64,000 nucleotides of DNA, taken from NCBI GenBank assembly GCA_028023455.1, contig JAQFVV010006273.1, positions 3,358,142 to 3,422,141 on the forward strand, read 5' to 3'. Every line of letters begins with the position of its first letter. Position 1 is the first letter of the stretch. The translations under genes were made by a program, and so were the position numbers. Origin of the DNA: Epiperipatus broadwayi (lineage: Eukaryota > Onychophora > Udeonychophora > Euonychophora > Peripatidae). Below are positions 10,720-22,339 of the stretch, in pieces. The notes beneath the pieces were generated by a model, which saw only the letters and a list, made by a program, of their open reading frames with translations, was not told where the DNA came from and did not search any database.

Positions 10720-12194
10720 TTCAAAACAATACAATAATTAATACAGTAAAACAATATTTTAAAAAAACAAATATATACCAATTTAATAGAAGTACTTTCA
10801 ACTATCTATGTAGTCGTTGTCAACTAGATTCAAATTGTATTAGAAAAAACCGTTACAAATGTAAACAAAAAGTAATACATCATACATCAATTTTCCCACA
10901 ATTCATTAATTTTTATATTGGCAGCCTGTCTGTTTATCAACTGTTGCTTTTCACTTTTTATTAACATAGCTTCTTTAATTTTGCGTTTATTATTATTTCT
11001 TTCAATACACAAAATCTTAACTTTATTAAAATCAAAATCAAAACCATAATTACATGTTACATTATGATCAAAAAATACTGATGGTGATACATCATCATTT
11101 CTAACATTCTCTTGTCTTGATTTTTGCACTCGTTTATATAACAACAAATGCTCCTTTGATCTTTTTTCCAATGCACATTGAGATTTCCACAAACACATAG
11201 CCATTTATATATTGCACAACTTTGATTTAAAATACTACACCTATTTTTTGAATTATTTATTAATCTATTTAAATTAGGAGTAGTATAAAATGCAACTCGA
11301 CGTATATTTTTATATATCTGTTTTATAAATTTCACTTGTTCATTACAAATAAATGGTATTGATATCCAAGTATATTTTATTTTATCAATATCTATAGCAT
11401 CTAAAATATTTCTATTATTATTAAACTTAGTAACAATATTATAAATTAATTTATGATCATATCCAACATTTAACAAATCCATAATAAATACATTTATATT
11501 ATTTATTTTATCAGAACTATATTTACATAATTTATTACTCCTAAATAAAAATGATTTTAAACCGGATAATTTATGTGCTATTGGCACATTTGAATACCAA
11601 GGAATATATCCTCTTTTTTCAATATCTTTTATTACCATACAATAATCTAATTTATTTTTATTACGGGTAACTTTAATATCTAAATACTGAATTGACATTT
11701 TTTCTTCAAAAGATTTACTCAATTTTAAACCTTCTAAACTATTTAATTCATTGAATAATACATTTATAATATCTAAACATCCACAAACAAAAACATCATC
11801 AACATACCTGTAATAAATTTTAATACCTTGGCAATATATATTATTATTAAGAATTATATCTTCATATCTTGATACTACAAAACTACATATTTGTGAAACT
11901 ATAGGAAGTCCTCCCATAGGCCATCCATAATCCATTTTATAATAATTTTCATTAAACATAGCATATATATTTTTATCAATAAAATATAATACATCATTTA
12001 CAAATTTTACTTTTTTAACATCAACTTTTTTTAACATTAAAGCATCTAATATAATTTTTATAGATTTTAATCTATCTATTGAATCGTACATCTCACATAT
12101 ATCAAATGTACAAATACTATCATTATTATTAATATTAATATTTTGAATTTTCTTTACAAAATCAAACGATGAATTAATAGTATATTTTCCAAAT
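10711..12194 (-). pseudogene. Penelope-like element, left arm of palindrome
   Basis: On minus, the frame ending at 11057 (344 codons from the Met at 12091, open further upstream to the junction) encodes the C-terminal half of a PLE reverse transcriptase. Visible are TFDICEMYDSI (motif A), YGWPMGGLPIVSQICSFV (motif B) and YRYVDDVFVCG with the catalytic YVDD (motif C). The GIY-YIG endonuclease follows in another frame (11204-10887, ALEKRSKEHLLLYKR). Compared with the right arm it lacks 16 bases near 11186, which removes the KAYIG core and shifts the frame. The N-terminal half of the protein (usual length about 700-800 residues) is missing at the palindrome centre. Confidence 0.88.
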
Positions 12195-12225
12195 CCAAGA
12201 ACATCTTTTTTTGAATTAATAGTAT
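12195..12225. other. 31-base centre of the PLE palindrome
   Basis: This short spacer separates the inverted arms and itself repeats GAATTAATAGTAT from the left arm edge (12171-12183). Such microhomology at an inversion junction suggests template switching or an inverted dimer insertion. Confidence 0.7.
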
Positions 12226-13730
12226 ATTTGGAAAATATACTATTAATTCATCATTTGATTTTGTAAAGAAAATTCAAAATATTAATATTAATAATAATGA
12301 TAGTATTTGTACATTTGATATATGTGAGATGTACGGTTCAATAGATAGATTAAAATCTATAAAAATTATATTAGATGCTTTAATGTTAAAAAAAGTTGAT
12401 GTTAAAAAAGTAAAATTTGTAAATGATGTATTATATTTTATTGATAAAAATATATATGCTATGTTTAATGAAAATTATTATAAAATGGATTACGGATGGC
12501 CTATGGGACTTCCTGTAGTTTCACAAATATGTAGTTTTGTAGTATCAAGATATGAAGATATAATTCTTAATAATAATATATATTGCCAAGGTATTAAAAT
12601 TTATTACAGGTATGTTGATGATGTTTTTGTTTGTGGATGTTTAGATATTATAAATGTATTATTCAATGAATTAAATAGTTTAGAAGGTTTAAAATGGAGT
12701 AAATCTTTTGAAGAAAAATGTCAATTCAGTATTTAGATATTAAAGTTACCTGTAATAAAAATAAATTAGATTATTGTATGGTAATAAAAGATATTGAAAA
12801 AAGAGGATATATTCTCTAGTATTCAAATGTGCCAATAGCACATAAATTATCCGGTTTAAAATCATTTTTATTTAGGAATAATAAATTATGTAAATATAGT
12901 TCTGATAAAATAAGTAACATAAATGTATTTATTATGGATTTGTTAAATGTTGGATATGATCATAAATTAATTTATAATATTGTTACTAAGTTTAATAATA
13001 ATAAAAATATTTTAGATGCTATAGATATTGATAAAATAAAATATACTTGGATATCAATACCATTTATTTGTAATGAACAAATGAAATTTATAAAACAGAT
13101 ATATAAAAATATATGTCGAGTTGCATTTTATACTACTCCTAATTTAAATAGATTAATAAATAATTCAAAAAATAGGTGTAGTATTTTAAATCAAAGTTGT
13201 GCAATATATAAATGACTATGTGTTTGTGGAAAGGCATATATTGGGGAATCTCGATGTACATTGGAGAAAAGATCAAAGGAGCATTTGTTGTTATATAAAC
13301 GAGTGCAAAAATCAAGACAAGAGAATGTTAGAAATGATGATGTATCACCATCAGTATTTTTTGATCATAATGTAACATGTAATTATGGTTTTGATTTTGA
13401 TTTTAATAAAGTTAAGATTTTGTGTATTGAAAGAAATAATAATAAATGCAAAATTAAAGAAGCTATGTTAATAAAAAGTGAAAAGCAACAGTTGATAAAC
13501 AGACAGGCCACCAATATAAAAATTAATGAATTGTGAGAAAATTGATGTATGACGTATTACTTTCTGTTTACATTTGTAACGTTTTTTTTCTAATACAATT
13601 TGAATCTAGTTGACAACGACTACATAGATAGTTGAAAGTACTTCTATTAAATTGGTATATATTTGTTTTTTTAAAATATTGTTTTACTGTATTAATTATT
13701 GTATTGTTTTGAATAATTATATATATTTTA
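12226..13730 (+). pseudogene. Penelope-like element, right arm of palindrome
   Basis: This is an inverted copy of the left arm, very similar throughout. The reverse transcriptase begins in frame at 12329 (MYGSIDRLKS) and keeps YGWPMGLP and YRYVDDVFVCG, then breaks near 12716 where one A of a run is lost (FEEKCQFSI-stop). A TAG at about 12818 replaces the Trp codon of the other arm, and a TGA at 13213 another Trp. The endonuclease core is intact here: CVCGKAYIGESRCTLEKRSKEH (13219 onward), the GIY-YIG signature of PLEs. The rest runs to a stop near 13536. Non-coding PLE 3' sequence continues to about 13730. Confidence 0.88.
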
Positions 13731-16700
13731 TTATAATTGGAATACAGACATTGATTAATAATTTATATATATATATATATATATATATAAATATGTTTAG
13801 TAATACAATTACATATATATATATATATATATATATGGTCAAATATTTTATTCTAGTTCTATGGGATATAATTAAAATTTTAATGTCATATACTTGTATT
13901 TTATTAAATTGTTTTAAGATGAATTAAATATTTTATTTTGAAAAGCTCAGAATTTCAAAGAAGTTAATATTAGAAACTCAATGAATACATAGACAGTTAT
14001 CTGAAGCATTTTGATTAGTCACACAAGACTTCAAATAAAAACATTTTTGAAATGTGTTATATAAATAAAAGAGTGGGAGAAGAATTTTCCTCAACCATTT
14101 CACTAAACCATATAGGGTAATGATAAAAATATGTAATATTAAATGATACATAGACTTAAATTACTTCATTATTCCAAAGAATGTTTTATTTCCAGAAATC
14201 ATTACATATTTAAAAATATGAGAATTTAACATGTTAAAATTATTGACTATTTTTTATATAAATCTATCTAAACTTCATTCATTTTTAACAGTTTCTTTAT
14301 TATTGGTTTAAAGAATGATAAACTGTGAATTTGAGAAGTTACTCTTAATTCATAACTACTAGATGCAATATGATTTATGGATTTATGTTCACTTCTTTTT
14401 CAATATCCTCCTTGTACTTTTTTTTTTTGCACATCTGAGTATGATTGGACAAATATATAGATGATTTTATAGGCATTGCAAAAAAAGTTAAATATTTTCT
14501 TAGGAATATATTTAATATACAAGTTTATAATAAATCATAATTTAGACTGGGATGGCTTGTAGAAATTTTTTCTTCACTATTACACCTTCAAGACAGAGTA
14601 CCTGGTTAGGCTGCCATTTTCTACTGCTTATAATGATGTTGAAAAGATATATTGCATGTGCAAGTGTGCTCTCTGTTTGTCTATTTTGTTTTTTTCTGAA
14701 ATCAGGTTCCAGGATTATTAAGCTTAACTTAATTAAATACACTGTTTAATTACTAATTTTTCTTCAATTAACTTTTTTCTATATTTTAGTATTTTTATTG
14801 ACTGAAACTCAATAATTTCTGAATTAACTTTTGTAGACATACTGTATTAATAAAAACAACTTTGAGAATGATTTAATTAATTAGTGAATCATTATACTTT
14901 TATATACATATATAATTTAAGTTTATAACTTTTATTCACTTTTTAACAGTCAGTATATTCTCAATGTTTGTTTATTCTTTAAATATCAGTATTTAGTTGA
15001 AACGTTTGATAAGTTTTTTTACTTTATTTACAGAAGATTATTGGTTATGAATCTAACTTCCCTTTTTAGTCACATGACAAACAAGTGCCAAGTGATATCT
15101 GGCTCAATAATTTAAAGTGTTCATCTTACATTTGCATTTCAATCTTGTAAAGACTAATTCATCAAGTCAATATAGCATGATTTTTTTTAGTGAAGGAGGT
15201 CCTTCTGACTTTTATTTTATACAATTTTCACAAGCCCATGAATTTATTCATTTTTATTGGAATATTCTGGAGATACAATCTTGATACTATTACTATTCTT
15301 TTAAACCTGTTTTATATGTATACTTTTTATAGTCTATGGATATTTATTTCACCTTTAATATATCCAGGGCCAACCAGTCAATTGGCAGCTGGATAATTTT
15401 AATGGTTTATTAAAAGAATAACACAAAGTTTATTAATAACTTCAAGTTTATTATACTCTAATAATACTTAATAAAAGGCGAGTAATTTAACTGGTGATTT
15501 TCTAGTGAATAATAGAATCACTTAATCGTTCATATCTCTGTAGAAATTTAATATATATGTCTCCTTAACTCTATAATTTTGTAAGCTACTATTGTTCTTG
15601 TACATAATTTCCAGATAGACAAATTGGATTTTTGATTCGATTTTTTTACTAATTTCCAGAACAACAGAACTGACCACAAAACATAACTTAAACTCAGTAC
15701 TTAGTGCACCATTTTACTGCATTTTTTTTTACATTCTTATTTTTCTGAAGACTCTTTTCAGCTTTGCTAATTTGCATAAAGTATGATTTTTATTAATAAG
15801 CAAATTAGCCTGTTGCTTCTTGCAGTAAAGTAAATTTCTTTTCTGCATATCATTATTTCTTTCTGTTTCTGGAATATTCTAGCAATATTAATTTTCCTAC
15901 ATCTGTAAACACACATTTACCTATGGTTTAAATAAAATATGCATACATAGATATAGCAATCTAGAAGTTGCTATCTTAGCCTATCATCAAACATATCCTC
16001 TACAATCTTTTTAAGAAGAGTTTTAAGGGAATCTTTAAATGTACAACTTTTTACAAAAATCCTAAATGTTGTATCAACACTAATTTTCTCCCCCCTTCCT
16101 TCATGCTTGTTATGAGAAAACAGCTGTGCTATATGCCTACCTGACCCTAGGGTTAAATAATTATTCAACTTTTACAATCTTTGTTTTTATGATAATTCTT
16201 CTGAAAACATGACATCACATAGTATGATTTGTAGTTTTAATATTTTACTACTAACTAAATATGAAAGTGCAGCCATTTTTCTTTTGCTGTCCAAATAACA
16301 ACCATGTAGGAACATATCTTTCAGCAATAATATTCTATTGTAATAGCATCACCGTTATTATACCTTCTACTGGGATAGGGTTAATATAATTATATCATGG
16401 GTACAAAATCACTAAGATTACAACTGAGCCACTACAATGTCAAATCTGTGTATTATTTTTATACACTTAAGTGCGACTGACAAAGGTATTAAAGATTAAT
16501 GTGGAGATATGCAAATTAAAATAGATAAGTTTAACTAAACATATACTTTCATTTTGAATAAAATAATTTTCATCAGTTTCTTTTAATTGCCTTTGCTCAT
16601 GTGCAATATTATCAATACAAAGTCATTGCAGTATTTTTCTATAAATGTTATTTTATAAACATAAAACAGATATATATTTTTTTATTTTAATGAATTAGGT

Positions 16701-17150
16701 AAGAGTTAAATCAATATTAACAAAATTTTATTCTACAAATGTAATATTTCCATTGGTTCGGTTGCCAAGTAATTTTCTTGGAAAGTGTAAAATGTGAACT
16801 CAGGTTCTAAATGAGAACAGATTTTTTTTCATTGTTAATTCAAAAATGTGAACATACTGACAGGGCAAGTTTATATAAAAGAATTTAAAATGTGGAAGTG
16901 ATTTTTTTTACTAAATAAATTGTTCATAACAATCAATTCATATGTTGCATAAAAAACATTAAAAAATGACAGTCCATTTAAATTAACAGAGTCAATGATA
17001 TTATTTTTATTAATGTGTACTAATTCTACCAAAAATTGCATTAAAATCTCCCAAAAAAAATGTTCCTTAATAGTATGACTCTAATAATTATTTGACAATA
17101 AATATTTTGTTTTTCCTCTTGACTTTGTCAATTGTAAATAATGGTTTTTT
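13731..17150. other. Non-coding AT-rich stretch
   Basis: Contains TA microsatellites (about 13763-13790 and 13815-13836). A copy of ATGTTTAGTAATA near 13793 also occurs at the left side of the PLE palindrome (10668). No frame longer than about 90 codons, and none resembles a protein family. Confidence 0.45.
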
Positions 17151-17164
17151 CAGTGATGATATCC

Positions 17165-17226
17165 AACCGGTTTGCACCGGTTCACTCAAACCGGTTCTTA
17201 AAATTTAAAAAAAATAGCGAACCGGT
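17165..17226 (+). promoter_or_regulatory. Subterminal ACCGGT repeats of the hAT element
   Basis: Four copies of the palindromic ACCGGT core occur in about 60 bases (near 17166, 17176, 17190 and 17221). hAT transposases bind short subterminal motifs clustered near the ends, so these are candidate binding sites. The right end carries degenerate relatives (AACCTA, GAACTGGTTC near 24495-24540). Confidence 0.5.
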
Positions 17227-17248
17227 AGTTAAATTATCCGAAAATAAT

Positions 17249-17347
17249 TTTTTTTTTTTTTTTAAGTGTCATAGCATCGGCCAGGACGTGAACCCGCAAC
17301 CCAGGCAACTGCTTGCAAGGCAGTCGCGCTGACCTCTTGACCACCAA
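17249..17347 (-). mobile_element. tRNA-derived SINE, family S, copy 1
   Basis: On minus it reads TGGTCAAGAGGTCAGCGCG (box A, 17343-17333) then TTGCGGGTTCACGTCCTGG (box B, 17294-17284), ending GCTATGACACTT and an A-tail (T-run at 17249-17263 on plus). The whole element is only about 100 bases: little more than a tRNA-like head plus A-tail. Other copies are at 36441-36540 and 51226-51321. Confidence 0.85.
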
Positions 17348-17439
17348 AGCAAGACATAAATTTTATTATTATCCTAAAAAAAAGTTGAATTAACAAATTA
17401 CTTAATTATTTTCAGCAATAATCTAGAACATTATTTGTA

Positions 17440-18210
17440 TTTTTTTTTGTTATATCTAATGTAACAATGATTCTTTTTGAACAGATTGGGTTCAAAATGC
17501 TTTCCCCAGAATAATTTGACTATACGATATTGCACTTGGAACGTGTGATATGCGCGATGAAATTTGAATGATTAAGAATTATTCTGCAAGAAATAATTGT
17601 CAACAGTTTTGTTTTAAGTAATTAAATCCATTATTTATCGCATTTCAAAATAGTTTCTTTAAAAGTATACAAATAAAAAATGTTATTTTATTAGTGATAA
17701 AGGAACCCATATTTAATTTTTACACAAAGTAAGTAAGAAATTAATTAACTATTAGTTTACTTACATTTAACAGAGGCATTATTAAAATTAAAAATAAATT
17801 CGGCACAAATGTATTTATGTATTACCATGATTTTTTTAATGAAATTTACTCTTGCTGAAATTATTTTACTTTAAAGATAAAATAACTTCATTCAAAAGGA
17901 CCTATCATTGCGAAAATAACAATAACATAAAACCATTGTTCAAATGATTTTGTTATGCCGACGTTTTAAATATTTATTTAACTTTTATTTTTTATTTAAA
18001 TACTTTATTTCTTCACTTACATATTTATCATGCAAGATTTGTTTTTATTTGATTAGTAAATTTAATGGATGATCAGCTGTAGTAAGTTTATAGTACATTA
18101 TTTTCATTTAGTTTGCTATATCTGATGTAACATTGTGTTTTTTTTTAACAATGAGTTCAACATATTTTTTCTAGAATAACTTGGCAAGATGATAAATATA
18201 ACAATACCTT
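17440..18210. repeat. Two diverged direct repeats inside the hAT element
   Basis: The stretch around 17440-17530 (TATATCTAATGTAACAATG, GAATAATTTGAC) recurs in diverged form about 670 bases further on (18113-18200, TATATCTGATGTAACATTG, GAATAACTTGGCAAG). There is no coding frame between them. This may be an internal duplication of the element's 5' untranslated region. Confidence 0.45.
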
Positions 18211-18394
18211 TGGCTCATCAAGTGGCATGACTCATTTTCAAATAATTTTTTTCTTTTTATTTTTTTAATTTTAATATTTTATTTCAGTTTTATGATTTGT
18301 TACAACTCATTTGTATTAAAAATCAATTGATTAGATGTTTTTTCTAAGGTGAATGTAATACGAGAATATAATAAAAATAAACCCTTCACAAGAA

Positions 18395-18520
18395 ATGAAA
18401 CAAAAATGCCAAACAATATCAGATTTCTTCATAAAAGATCCAAAAACTGATACAGAATTGAAAACGATAGTAAAGGATGATATTTTGAATTGTACCAGTC
18501 AGAATTGTATGTTCATTTAA
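18395..18520 (+). pseudogene. hAT transposase N-terminal exon (candidate)
   Basis: A 41-codon frame begins MKQKCQTISDFFIKDPK, matching the short N-terminal motif (basic residues then SFF/DFF-x-K) seen in KIAA1586-type hAT transposases ahead of the zinc finger. Its last dozen codons lie inside the repeat that starts at 18491, so the original frame was cut there. Identification rests on a short motif and on being in the right place. Confidence 0.45.
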
Positions 18521-21100
18521 CAAGAATTAGCATTTAAGCAAAAGTACCTAGAGTTCAATCATATACGAGATACACAGGTCAGGGATACTCATGAACTCCA
18601 CCCTATTGCCCACTTCCCAAGTCTATCCCATTATAAACAACATTTCTGACGATAGCAGCCTACCTTTCAATTATCTCCGGCCCAGAGGGTCAGCAGAGAC
18701 ACAAGAGACCTAATGCTTAACTAAATGATAACGTAACATAATAACAGTTGTGCACGCATGAAACAATAAAATCTCCAAAGGATAGATTATTAAATATGAA
18801 TTTATTTAGCATGATATTAATAATAAGAATTGATTAATATGTGAATAGCTGGATATAGAGATTTACAATAAGTTAGAACCTTAACTATACAAAGAATACT
18901 CGATCTAGGTTTCACTTACGGTCCCTTAGACATTCCATATTAACCTTAATAACATATCTTAAGGGTTTATGGATATGCATTACTAAACATACATGGTAAG
19001 AAATTAATTATTTGAACTGATGCAGCTTAATATGCTAATACAATTTAACAGGTTTGTATTATACATGCTATGACATTTTAAATCATTAAAACTATGACAG
19101 ACTGCAAGAGCCATACATGGGCTTTTAGAATGAATATTTATAAGATTTCAAGTTACATAGAATATAACAAAATTCAATAATTGTAAGTGGGCTTTTATTA
19201 TAACTATTACATTTTAAATAATAAATGATCTAGCGAGCTTGGATTACACCTGGATTTCATTCGAGTTACATTGACAATAGATTAATTATTTTGGGACCTT
19301 ATGAGATGATTCACCACTTATGATTTATGAAAAGAATAAGGAAAAGCATAACTATTTCGACATTGTCACATGACTCGACCTTTATAGTTTTTATTAATAG
19401 TTAATTATTAACATATTTAATAGCGACCAAATGAAGGGTGGACAGCGCTAATAAGCGATAATATATAATAAGGCAAATTAAATTTATATTATAATGAGAA
19501 CTTGGGATAGCTTAGGAAAATCATATCATCATGGCTTACAGGCATCTAAAATATGAGGAAGGATGAACAATAGCGTGCGGACCGGATGATAACGTTTGAG
19601 AGGACGAGAAGCTTCATCAACTTGAGGACGAAGAATATAGGCTTATCTGCACTTGTGACAGATAGCATCCGAGGAGGTGGTCAGCAAGATACCATGGTTC
19701 CGATTTGTCGAATGTTAACCCATAGCAGCGCTTACACAACCAGCACAATCTGTGGGAATTGGGGCCTCCACACTCCGCCAAGAAATGTGCTTTATGGATT
19801 CCAATAACGAGAGAAAGTATGATAAAGCAACTTTTGATTTATGAATGCCATCATCGGGACATGTTGCTAAGGCTTTCAGGTTTGTCTTAACCCTGATTTA
19901 TCTGGCCTAAAATAGTAATTAAACCTAGCGTAATGAAATAATTATGTGCAAGCAATCCCAAAAAGGGGGCATACAATTTACTTAAAGAACTTATCTGACA
20001 CATTACTAATAGAATATAAAAATTAAGAATCCCTTTGTTAAATGCATATTAACACGCCTGAGAAATTAATTACTTAAATTATCGTTAGGTGATGAGCTAC
20101 TTATATAATGAATCATCACTTGAAATGAGGATCTGAATTTAATTTATTTAATATGGAACTTCTATAATATTGATCAATAGTGTGAAATAATAGTAAATAA
20201 TTTAGTTTAAATAGCATGGTATGGCATAATATTAATTAATAAAACATAGTTTAGGAGTACTTCTCAATCGGGTGAATTTTATAGTGTAGTAAGAAAACTT
20301 ACATTTACGGTTAAATATTCCCTAATGGCGGAATGGCAAAAATAAAATAAGATTGATTCACCAGATTGAGTTATTAGCATATTAAAATTGGCATGATTTG
20401 CATAATATTAAATAAAAAAAATTGCTGCATTTAAAATAAAAATACAATAAGAGTGAAAACCTAGCATTCGAGTTCAGAAAGTAGAATACAATTTAAATAT
20501 AAAAGCAAAAAGAAATAAAAAAAAAGAAGTCATGTTTAAGCATTAATCGGTTTAGCACTACCGATGGAAAAATAAGCAATTACATTTTGAAATTATAAAG
20601 ATTACAAAACTAGAGATATTTAAAAAGACATACATCAGGTGATTGAAATTAACATTATCGAAGGTTGAAGTTTACTTTTTATGATTACGAGGATTATTAA
20701 GATGAAAGCATTAGAATTAATTTTGCAGCAGGGAATTACCTTTCTTTCAGATGACTTCACAGCCGTATGCACATGTGTTGGTTCCATGTTTTACGAAATA
20801 TAGTTAATTTAGCAGTATTTTGACAAAATTGGAGTTTCAGTCCGTTCCTTATGTAACATACAGTTCATTTTGGCAGTAGTTTGGACACGATGGCTTACGA
20901 GTACTTTGGCATTGGTTAGATCTTGGAAAGATCAGGGAAGCAAATCTAAATTCTACTTACTCACCATTTTACGTTTCTGAGTGACGTAACTTCCCCCAGC
21001 AACAGCATTAGAAAATAACATGTAGGGCTCTTTTAGTTAGGAAATGCAGTGGTATTTATACTCATTTGTGACTGCCTTTGGGTAATCCCTGGATGTAGTT
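18491..21100. mobile_element. Long LTR-like repeat, family L (insertion in hAT)
   Basis: Starting TGTACCAGTCAGAATTG, this block is visibly richer in G+C and lacks coding frames. Its first ~230 bases match, inverted, the segment ending at 57167, and weaker similarity continues (for example 19745-19815 against 56220-56330 inverted). On minus it has TATAAATA (21060-21053) and then ATG followed directly by a near-consensus splice donor GTGAGTAAGT (20964-20955). It may be a solo LTR or a non-autonomous retroelement. The right boundary is uncertain (between about 21060 and 21190). Confidence 0.45.
20955..21060 (-). promoter_or_regulatory. Candidate promoter and splice donor of family L repeat
   Basis: Reading on minus: TATAAATA at 21060-21053, a TTACGTCA site at 20989-20982, and ATG immediately followed by GTGAGTAAGT at 20967-20955. 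The distances suit a short non-coding first exon of roughly 65-80 bases. The function is inferred from motifs only. Confidence 0.4.
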
Positions 21101-21194
21101 TCAAAAAACAGGTTTATTTAACTATGTTTACAATAAAGAAAAAATTATAAAATAACATTAAATTTGGCAATACATTTATAAACCATTAAATTAC

Positions 21195-21725
21195 TTAATG
21201 TCCAATATTAATAAGATTCCATGTGGAATTTGCTATTAGGTGAGGAGCTAACTTCAAATCTCTTTCTTTGATATCTTTTAATTTTTGTAAAAAAATTAAT
21301 GTTGGATCAGGTATAACAGACTTGAAGATTATGAAGCATCTGACAAACCATAGACAGAAAGTGATGAAAGTTGCACTTCTTATAATTGCAAAATCCCCAT
21401 AAGCAAAACCTTTTATGAGTGTGTTGATAATTGGATGTTTTGGTGTATAAATTTTATTAATCAATATTCTACAGCCCTGAAGAGAGGAACAATTGTTGAA
21501 AATGTGAAATATGGTATCATCCTCCCTATGGCAGAGTGAGCAAACAGGGTCCAAAGATGAAAAACCTCTATACATCACAAGAAAGTGGCTTGTTGGAAGG
21601 GCATTGAGATTTAGCTTTAGAAGAAAGTCCAAATATTTTGGCTCTAGATTACATCTTTTATATTTCTTTATAATGGCAAAGTTTGTACAGATGAGAATGC
21701 TATGATCTAGGATAATTGTTAACAA
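21195..21725 (-). pseudogene. LINE C-terminal fragment with zinc knuckle
   Basis: A 176-codon frame carries CSLCHREDDTIFHIFNNC, the C-x2-C...H-x4-C knuckle found after the reverse transcriptase in several LINE clades (zf-RVT type). Upstream, LNALPTSHFLVMYRG fits the linker that normally precedes it. The tail (FCLWFVRCFIIFKS ... TWNLINIGH) aligns with the frame at 45758-46036, so both derive from one LINE lineage. The reverse transcriptase is missing: a 5'-truncated copy with its 3' end near 21120-21190. It lies within the hAT element. Confidence 0.75.
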
Positions 21726-22339
21726 TTACAATGATACAGCAAATTTTGAAGGCTGAGTGAGATCAAGTTCAAGAGAGCTGGTCTTAATCTATTTTAGGCT
21801 GAAAATAGACCTGTGGAATAAATGTTAAGTAACGTGAAATTTAAATAAACTTGTATTAGAATAAAAACAGATTCTTTCTGAATTTAGAATATGGTAAGTC
21901 TTTTGTTTAATACATTTGCAGTACACTCTCGAACTTTCTCCCTATTAAAATAGATATGAATAAAAGTATACATAATACAACGCTCTTAATTATTAAGTTT
22001 TATCTGTTACACACACATACGCATGATTGTCTACGGTAATAGAAATATATAATTTATATGTATATTAATTTTAGATGAATATAAAGTTTACAAAGACATA
22101 AACAATCACATGCATCGGTATACCTTCACTCCCTAGTGGTTTATGATTAAATGATTGGGTTTGAACCCATGTTTGGAGGTTTCAAACATCACCAGAAAGT
22201 GAAGCCAAATGTGTGCAACAGATTTGAGTGCTTCAGAATCAAGTTTTGTTTTCTGTTTCTTCTGATGCAACAGAAAATAATCTTAACAACACAAATAAGC
22301 TGTCCTGTTCCAAAAGTACAAAAGATGCATATAAAATAA

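Noticed and set aside
19586-19807. 73-codon plus frame in the GC-richer repeat
   Set aside because: No family resemblance, and the corresponding region of the related repeat at 56200-56400 does not preserve the frame.
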